18,382 nt of DNA from Methanobacterium sp. Lineage in GTDB: Archaea; Methanobacteriota; Methanobacteria; Methanobacteriales; Methanobacteriaceae. Positions 13,780 to 18,382 of this stretch are shown here, one piece after another; positions within the stretch are counted from its first letter, which is position 1, and each line of letters begins with the position of its first letter. The notes below the pieces were generated by a model, which was not told the DNA's origin, made no database searches, and saw only the letters and a list, made by a program, of their open reading frames with translations. The DNA is taken from the NCBI GenBank assembly GCA_003151535.1, contig PLXT01000126.1, positions 2,474 to 20,855 on the forward strand, in the 5' to 3' direction. Made by a program: the position numbers and the translations under genes.

Positions 13780-15294
13780 TCACATTAATACTGCTTCATG
13801 GTATATTGCGTTAATTAAATATGTAACGTCATTTTCGTCTTGATGATATAAATAATCATAACCATTTGCGGTTAATAATAAGGTAGGATTGGATATTCCA
13901 TCCTCTTCTGTAAAGTTATTTGGATATATCATTTTTGTTGTGCTGTTATATCCTACACCCGGCTCAAATTTTCCATCACCATTTGTATCTAGGAAGTTTG
14001 GGAATCCCAATGGTGTACCATATAAAGCTGTAAAGTTATCATCATGAGACCGTTGTAAAAATATCGTATTAGTTATATTAACAGGTGTATTAATCCAAAT
14101 AGAAAATATCTTCCTACTACCCAAGGCTTTCTTAAAATTAGTACCATTCTGGCACATTTCCCATATTGTACCTGCACAAACACCACCATATATATTAACA
14201 ATCAAGGCATTTGCGGGTATTACCATTGTAGGAGACCACACAATATCAGAATGTTTATTTGAACCTACACCATAGTTGACCGCATAAAGTCCCATTGCTT
14301 TTAAACCAGCAACTATATTGTTTATTCTAACAATGTCTTTTGAAGAATAGTCGATATTATCACTTGTAATGTAAATTGGAGTGTAATCTATAATTTGAAT
14401 TTTGGTGGGGCTGTATCCATAGTTATTGGTTTCATTGGATTCGTTTACAAGGTTAGTACTATCTACATATGCCATTATATAATAATTAGAGCTGGTAATG
14501 TTAACTGGTATGGTTAATTGTGTGTTCTGACTGTTACTAGCTCCTGCAGCAAGTGAACTTATATATCTATGACCTATATAGTTATTTATATTGTTTGAGC
14601 TTAGTTTTAGGTAGTAACTTACCCAAAAACCATTTGTAGCTGTGTTTCCTCTGTTTTTAATGGTGTTTGATACAATTATGGTATTTCCTTTAAATCCTTT
14701 TATAGGGGCTGTGACATTCGTTACTATTAAATCCTGTATTTTTGTATTAATTTTTAATCCCTGAGTGGCAAGGATCTTCTGAAATTCTGTTATACCTATC
14801 GTTTTTGTATCGTAACTCACATAGTTGGGTAATCTTAGGTTAATATTGACAAAAGTCTGTGCTCTAGAAAATCCATCTTTTATTTGAGCTAAAGTGATTG
14901 GGGATACTGTAAAACAGGTTGAATAATATGAATTATTATGTCCAGATAAATCTTGAACACTTCCAGCGTTCATTATAAGATTATATTTAACATCTGTGGC
15001 TAATTGACTTGTTGGGGTAATACTTAATATTTTGCCACTGATGCTATTTTTAGTTTTTATTAATGTTCCAGCACTGTTTTTGAGTGTTATCAATTTAGTT
15101 CCAGTCTTTACTGATTCATTATAAGTTACTTTAATGGTTTGGCTTTTTAATATTACTGTATTATTGGCCGGATCTACCGATATTATCTTAGGGGATGTAG
15201 ATGTGATATTTGCTGCTGCCGATGTACTAATATTTAAAAAGAATACTAAACCAAATGATAATAATAAAATTGATAATAATAATTTTTTATTAAT
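13780..15294 (-). CDS. Secreted Ig-like/pseudomurein-binding/CARDB protein; ATT start
   Basis: From ATT 15294 the protein has 504 residues: signal peptide (1-30, NKKLLLSILLLSF... to TSAAA), an SbsA-type Ig-like domain (about 34-130, SPKIISVDPANNTVILKS and VQDLSGHNN), one pseudomurein-binding repeat (about 133-180, with LRLPNYV), a CARDB domain (about 186-300, DLIVTNVTAP to NESNETNNYGYSP), and a C-terminal domain (about 305-504) starting IYITSDNIDY, with NIYGG, RSHDDNF and a Ca-loop-like DTNGDGKFE. I have seen this C-terminal domain type in methanobacterial wall proteins but know no activity. The start is forced: a TAA directly precedes ATT, GGTGAT lies 4 nt before it, and the first usual codon, TTG 15093, would cut away the signal peptide and half the Ig domain. 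It is predicted to sit in the wall. Confidence 0.86.
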   Translation of the reverse strand: MNKKLLLSILLLSFGLVFFLNISTSAAANITSTSPKIISVDPANNTVILKSQTIKVTYNESVKTGTKLITLKNSAGTLIKTKNSISGKILSITPTSQLATDVKYNLIMNAGSVQDLSGHNNSYYSTCFTVSPITLAQIKDGFSRAQTFVNINLRLPNYVSYDTKTIGITEFQKILATQGLKINTKIQDLIVTNVTAPIKGFKGNTIIVSNTIKNRGNTATNGFWVSYYLKLSSNNINNYIGHRYISSLAAGASNSQNTQLTIPVNITSSNYYIMAYVDSTNLVNESNETNNYGYSPTKIQIIDYTPIYITSDNIDYSSKDIVRINNIVAGLKAMGLYAVNYGVGSNKHSDIVWSPTMVIPANALIVNIYGGVCAGTIWEMCQNGTNFKKALGSRKIFSIWINTPVNITNTIFLQRSHDDNFTALYGTPLGFPNFLDTNGDGKFEPGVGYNSTTKMIYPNNFTEEDGISNPTLLLTANGYDYLYHQDENDVTYLINAIYHEAVLM

Positions 15295-15306
15295 TTACAT
15301 CACCCC
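15292..15306 (-). promoter_or_regulatory. Shine-Dalgarno GGGGTGAT with ATT start codon
   Basis: The minus strand reads GGGGTGAT (15306-15299), GTAA, then ATT (15294-15292). An ATG-TAA pair (15300-15295) lies between, so ATG at 15300 is in frame but followed at once by a stop. GGTGAT matches the archaeal anti-Shine-Dalgarno sequence. Confidence 0.7.
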
Positions 15307-15347
15307 AATTATTCTTATACTAATGCTATATGACTCTTATCCTATAC

Positions 15348-15355
15348 ATTTATAA
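15348..15355 (-). promoter_or_regulatory. TATA box of the 15294 gene
   Basis: The minus strand reads TTATAAAT. A start about 25 bp downstream, near 15325, gives a leader of about 30 nt. Confidence 0.45.
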
Positions 15356-15585
15356 CATTTAATATTATTTACTAAATTAGAGTTTAATTACTTAAACCTT
15401 TTTTATTCCATCCAAAACAAGTATAATGTTCAAGCCTTTAAACTCTAATCCAAATCTGATTAACACTTAATTAATAAGTCACAAATCAACATCTTGCACG
15501 ATGTTTTGCTCATAAAAACAGATAAGTGGAATTAGGATATAGAAGTTAAATAAATTGTTGTAGATTTTTTTTAAATTTTAAATTA

Positions 15586-15962
15586 TTACACTTTAGAGGT
15601 TGAGTCAATATTAATTTTTTGTAATTTTTTTTTTGGTGGGTTTGTTTGTTTTTTAGATGGTTGGTTTTGTGTTTTTTTGGGAGTATTTGTTGTGTTATTT
15701 TGTTGAATATTCTTTTTATGTTGTGTGCTTCCTGGATGAGAAAACATCATCAATAGGAGCCATTATAATAATTCTCATTAACATTCGCCGCGAATAAGCA
15801 GGTTTACTTGCACTATATCTATATTTTTTTATCAAGTTTTCTAAAATCTAATTTATCAACAATATCTGAAACATAAAAACATATATGATCCTTTGGATTA
15901 AACTCTTTCAAATCAACCGGCACCAGAAAAGTCTGACCCATTTTATCTTCCCTTAAAACCAT
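15586..15962 (-). mobile_element. Remnant transposase (IS1182-like/DUF772 type) with internal deletion
   Basis: The N-terminal part has a good start: GGAGGT about 8 nt before ATG 15962, then MVLREDKMGQTFLVPVDL and DHICFYVSDIVDKLDFRKL. This is the DUF772 start common to IS1182-like DDE transposases. An extra A in an A run (near 15822) shifts the frame, after which KYRYSASKPAYSRRMLMRII and VFSSRK continue. At about 15728 the frame jumps to AHNIKRIFNKITQQIL and a Lys/Gln-rich tail ending at TAA 15588-15586, which resembles a transposase C-terminus. The catalytic core (DDE residues) is missing, so the element cannot transpose by itself. I could not find convincing terminal inverted repeats. It lies between two secreted-protein loci. 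The family is judged by motif memory only. Confidence 0.72.
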
Positions 15963-16045
15963 AAACACAACCTCCAAATAAACACAAACAGTATAATAAT
16001 ACTAGAACAACCACCAATATATAATTAACTCCTAAAAAAGATATC

Positions 16046-16054
16046 AAAAAAAAA
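16046..16054 (-). terminator. Oligo-T terminator of the transglutaminase-PepSY operon
   Basis: A9 on the plus strand reads as T9 on the minus strand, about 90 nt after the PepSY stop codon, before the transposase remnant. An AT-rich hairpin with 6-bp arms (CCATTT 16106-16111, AAATGG 16119-16124) lies nearer the gene. Confidence 0.5.
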
Positions 16055-16140
16055 TCATTTAATAACAAATAAAAGAAAAGTAATATAATTATGGGTCAGC
16101 CTCTCCCATTTAATATTAAAATGGAAGTAAAGAAAGTCCA

Positions 16141-16533
16141 TTAAGGACTTCCTCCAGCTCCTCCCAGGTTTGCACCTGTTTGTGCGTCTATATCAATTTC
16201 ACCAACATTTTTTCCGTTGTCAATTACTGGTACAATGTATACCATTTTATTGTCTTGTTTTACCAAGGATGGTGTACCTGCTGTTGCATTTGATACTTGT
16301 ATGTAAGTATTGGCTATTTTCATTGCCTCTGCTGAGGATATTGCTGTTTTTGTGTTTGTTTTTGTGTTACTATTTGTATTCTGTGTTGTTGCGTTGTTAA
16401 TCTGTTGAGTCTGCTCTGTTCCTTGATTTGTAGTGTTATTGGTTATATTACTACTTGTGTTTCCATAAGTCGCATATACTAAACCAGATACAGCTGCCAC
16501 AACCATTAAGGCAACTATGATTTTTTTTATCAT
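16141..16533 (-). CDS. Secreted or membrane-anchored PepSY-domain protein, 130 residues
   Basis: ATG 16533 follows GGAGGG by 9 nt; the longer in-frame reading from 16656 runs through the upstream gene and is not real. Residues 1-22 (MIKKIIVALMVVAAVSGLVY) are a signal peptide or membrane anchor. A linker rich in Asn, Thr and Gln (24-63) suits an extracellular setting. Residues about 64-130 are a PepSY domain: ISSAEAMKIANTYI, then MVYIVPVIDNGKNVGEIDID and ANLGGAGGSP. PepSY domains are found next to or within peptidases and often inhibit them. The gene follows the transglutaminase-type peptidase with its ribosome binding site overlapping that gene's stop codon (TAGGAGGG), so the two are translated from one mRNA. 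A role as regulator or inhibitor of the peptidase is a reasonable inference. Confidence 0.85.
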   Translation of the reverse strand: MIKKIIVALMVVAAVSGLVYATYGNTSSNITNNTTNQGTEQTQQINNATTQNTNSNTKTNTKTAISSAEAMKIANTYIQVSNATAGTPSLVKQDNKMVYIVPVIDNGKNVGEIDIDAQTGANLGGAGGSP

Positions 16534-16547
16534 AATATTTTTCCCTC

Positions 16548-17900
16548 CTAGAATGGAAGTGATGCATATATTCCTTCTAATTCGAAGGTGGCAGTGTTCC
16601 AGTTTTTGACAACTCCAAAAGAGTTTCTGTAACTGGTTCCATCTGCATAATACCATTTACCATCTACATATACTTGTGCAATTACATGACCGTACCAATT
16701 TCCGCTTGAAAACTGAGCATATATATGTTCATATCTTGCTGGTATTCCTGCAGCTCTTTCGAGTGCAACCATAAGATGTGATGTGTCAGCACAGTTAGCT
16801 GATCTTGACGATAATGTACCTAATGCACCTTTCTGTGTGTTGTAGTAAAAGGCATAGTTTATGTTATCTCTTACCCAATTGTAAATTTCAGCTGCACTTG
16901 TGTATTGTGATGTGGAGCCGTTGGTAATTGATTTTGCCAATGCTATTATTGTTGGGTTTGTTGATTGACAGTTTGCTGTAGCTAATAAATATGGTCTAAG
17001 TGCTGCTGGTATTACTGGTGTTTTTGGAACTGTTGTGAACTTGGTTACAAATGGATAAAAATTTGTACCTGCCAGATCTGTTATTGAAGTGCCATGTAGT
17101 ATCACTGAGTATGTCATCCCGTTAGTTAGATTGTTTGCAAATCGAATGGCTAATGTATTGCCATTTAATGTCTTTGTTGTAGGTATAATTGTTCCTTTGC
17201 TGTCTGCGACTTCAATCCAACCGACTTTTTTCAATTGTATAGGTTCGTTAAAGGTGATTGCAACAAATTTCGAATCAATAGGTACGTTCATTGCATTTTT
17301 AACGGGGTTAATATTAACAATTCTTAATTGAATTGTTTGAGTTACAAATTGAAAATTATAGTCGGATTGTAATTTATTACCCGATAAATCACTTAAACTG
17401 AAAGCATGGATTGTAACTAAGTAACTGTTTCCAGTACTTAATGGTATAGTGGGAATTAATGTTAAGATATTACCACTTATATATTTGTTAAAAGTTATTG
17501 GATATTTTGCTGTACTGCTTTTAACTGTTATCCATGGATCGTTACTTACAAATTTTATTGGTTTATTAAAACTGATTTTAATAACTTTGTTTGTTGTTAC
17601 ATTAACTGATTTATTTGTAGGGTCTGATTCGACTACTTGGGGTGCTGAAGTATCATTGACTTTAGTTGCAATACTTGAGTTCACTATAGCTGAAACTTTT
17701 AAATTTGAATTTGTGCTCTTATTACTAGTGTTTGCACTAACTGAATTTATAGGATTTGTCACAGTAGGTGATAAATCGCTTTTAACGCTTGAATTTACAC
17801 TGCTTGTTCCGTTAACAGCGGCAGCTGATGAAGCGTTAACATTCAAAATTAGAGCAAAAGCCAATAGCAAAATAACTGAGCATATTGCTTTTCGCTTAAT
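16548..17900 (-). CDS. Secreted transglutaminase-type cysteine peptidase with two Ig-like domains; ATT start
   Basis: From ATT 17900 the protein has 450 residues: signal peptide (about 1-28, KRKAICSVILLLAFALIL to SSAAA), a Ser/Asn/Thr-rich linker to about 85, two SbsA-type Ig-like domains (about 87-190 and 195-295, each beginning P-x-NxxxNVxxxxK and containing LSDLSGN or ITDLAGT), and a transglutaminase-like domain (about 310-450). The triad is visible: Cys370 in ANCADTSHL, His405 in WYGHVIAQV, Asp420 in YYADGTSY. Pseudomurein endoisopeptidases (PeiW/PeiP) use this fold and triad, so cleavage of pseudomurein peptide cross-links is likely, but no pseudomurein-binding repeat is present. GGAGGCGAT lies 3 nt before ATT 17900. 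ATG 17930 is in frame but has no ribosome binding site and would add MTNLDVGGDQ before the signal. It forms an operon with the PepSY gene. Confidence 0.87.
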   Translation of the reverse strand: MKRKAICSVILLLAFALILNVNASSAAAVNGTSSVNSSVKSDLSPTVTNPINSVSANTSNKSTNSNLKVSAIVNSSIATKVNDTSAPQVVESDPTNKSVNVTTNKVIKISFNKPIKFVSNDPWITVKSSTAKYPITFNKYISGNILTLIPTIPLSTGNSYLVTIHAFSLSDLSGNKLQSDYNFQFVTQTIQLRIVNINPVKNAMNVPIDSKFVAITFNEPIQLKKVGWIEVADSKGTIIPTTKTLNGNTLAIRFANNLTNGMTYSVILHGTSITDLAGTNFYPFVTKFTTVPKTPVIPAALRPYLLATANCQSTNPTIIALAKSITNGSTSQYTSAAEIYNWVRDNINYAFYYNTQKGALGTLSSRSANCADTSHLMVALERAAGIPARYEHIYAQFSSGNWYGHVIAQVYVDGKWYYADGTSYRNSFGVVKNWNTATFELEGIYASLPF

Positions 17901-17912
17901 TTGATCGCCTCC
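17898..17912 (-). promoter_or_regulatory. Shine-Dalgarno GGAGGCGAT with ATT start codon
   Basis: The minus strand reads GGAGGCGAT, CAA, ATT, AAG, CGA, AAA. The site matches the ideal archaeal GGAGGTGAT at eight of nine bases and lies inside the longer frame starting at ATG 17930, which it would not serve. Confidence 0.7.
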
Positions 17913-17983
17913 GACGTCCAAGTTTGTCATAAAAGATTTTTTAAGACACTTCCTTGAACTTAAACTCTAAGACTTCAACATCA

Positions 17984-17991
17984 CTTATAAA
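17984..17991 (-). promoter_or_regulatory. TATA box of the transglutaminase-PepSY operon
   Basis: The minus strand reads TTTATAAG, the same element as at 11878-11885. A start near 17962 gives a leader of about 60 nt to ATT 17900. Confidence 0.5.
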
Positions 17992-18382
17992 CCCTTTGGT
18001 CAAATTTCTAAAAAAAGACAGCCTAAGGACTCTTTTATCAATTTAAGGCACTCTATGATGATATTGAATTACTCATATATTGATAAGCCCCCTCAGTTCT
18101 TGGTTCTAATAAATTAGGTCTACTAAAACCATTTATCATTAAAAAAGCCGTATTCAATCATTTTTCAACATTGTCACATTAGCCCCTATATAAAAAAACA
18201 GAATCTTAAGGAGTTGCATAATCCAAATAGGTTTAATATTTATCTTAATTAAATTTTAAGAGATTTTATGAAGTTTTAACCAATATTACATATTCAAAAG
18301 CTGTAACTGTAAACCCAACATAAATCATTTATTTTTGCTGATAACGCATATTAATTGAAATCCTAGTTAAAAATGGAAATAA
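17992..18382. other. Non-coding stretch to the window edge
   Basis: No gene is seen. A minus-strand frame of 28 codons (starting near 18140, MINGFSRPN) has no ribosome binding site. An imperfect hairpin (about 18012-18036) followed on the minus strand by T7 could end a transcript entering from beyond the right edge. Confidence 0.45.

Noticed and set aside
13780..15093. TTG 15093 as start of the Ig/PMBR/CARDB gene
   Set aside because: It lies inside the Ig-like domain; a signal peptide and an in-frame ribosome site occur upstream.
15480..15515. Small hairpin AACATC-TTGCAC-GATGTT as a transposon end
   Set aside because: No matching inverted repeat on the other side of the transposase remnant could be found.
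16534..16656. N-terminal extension of the PepSY protein (MVLCRWNQLQK...)
   Set aside because: It overlaps the transglutaminase coding end in another frame; the ribosome site and signal peptide place the start at 16533.
17449..17904. 151-codon hydrophobic plus-strand frame
   Set aside because: It is antisense to the signal peptide and first Ig-like domain of the transglutaminase gene; no ribosome site; its composition follows from the opposite strand.
1..18382. CRISPR array, tRNA or rRNA genes
   Set aside because: No regularly spaced direct repeats and no tRNA-like cloverleaf or conserved rRNA stretch was seen by reading; a computed search was not possible.

Overview
The window looks like a piece of a low-GC methanogen chromosome of the order Methanobacteriales, probably a Methanobacterium-like organism. 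The evidence is pseudomurein-binding repeats in two secreted proteins, a secreted transglutaminase-type cysteine peptidase of the kind that cuts pseudomurein, archaeal TATA boxes, T-rich terminators, and Shine-Dalgarno sequences close to GGAGGTGAT. No rRNA, tRNA or CRISPR array was seen.

Layout. 1-1067: the 3' end of a TauE/SafE permease, a decayed tandem copy of that end, and probably the tail of a dead surface protein. 1411-2715: a secreted BPL_N/amidotransferase-like protein with two pseudomurein-binding repeats. 2716-4096: a long gap, then a dead PAS histidine kinase. 4165-5184: a coiled-coil protein, then a ribbon-helix-helix regulator behind a perfect 24-bp palindrome, and a 58-residue protein directly abutting it. 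5185-7163: mostly non-coding, with hairpins, a possible short gene, one orphan phage-type HTH gene and a probable kinase remnant. 7164-9788: a processive family 2 glycosyltransferase and a six-helix membrane protein. 9942-11727: a DegT-type sugar aminotransferase broken by two single-base shifts, and a dead histidine kinase 3' end. 11969-13557: a Met/His-rich protein, a MarR regulator and a Gly-X-X membrane protein. 13780-17900, minus strand: a secreted Ig/PMBR/CARDB protein, a deleted transposase remnant, and a two-gene operon of transglutaminase plus PepSY protein.

The main observation is that all three large secreted cell-wall proteins (starting at 1411, 15294 and 17900) appear to begin with ATT. 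Each ATT lies about 8 nt after a clear Shine-Dalgarno core and opens a textbook signal peptide. In two of them no ATG, GTG or TTG could give that signal peptide. The fourth secreted protein (PepSY) has ATG, directly preceded by an in-frame ATT. This may be a class of weakly initiated wall proteins, and it is testable.

The secreted genes probably act on the pseudomurein wall. The glycosyltransferase and aminotransferase suggest surface polysaccharide or glycan synthesis. The Met/His-rich protein and MarR share promoter sequence and look co-regulated. The many dead genes (permease copy, surface protein, two or three kinases, aminotransferase, transposase) mark this as a decaying accessory region.
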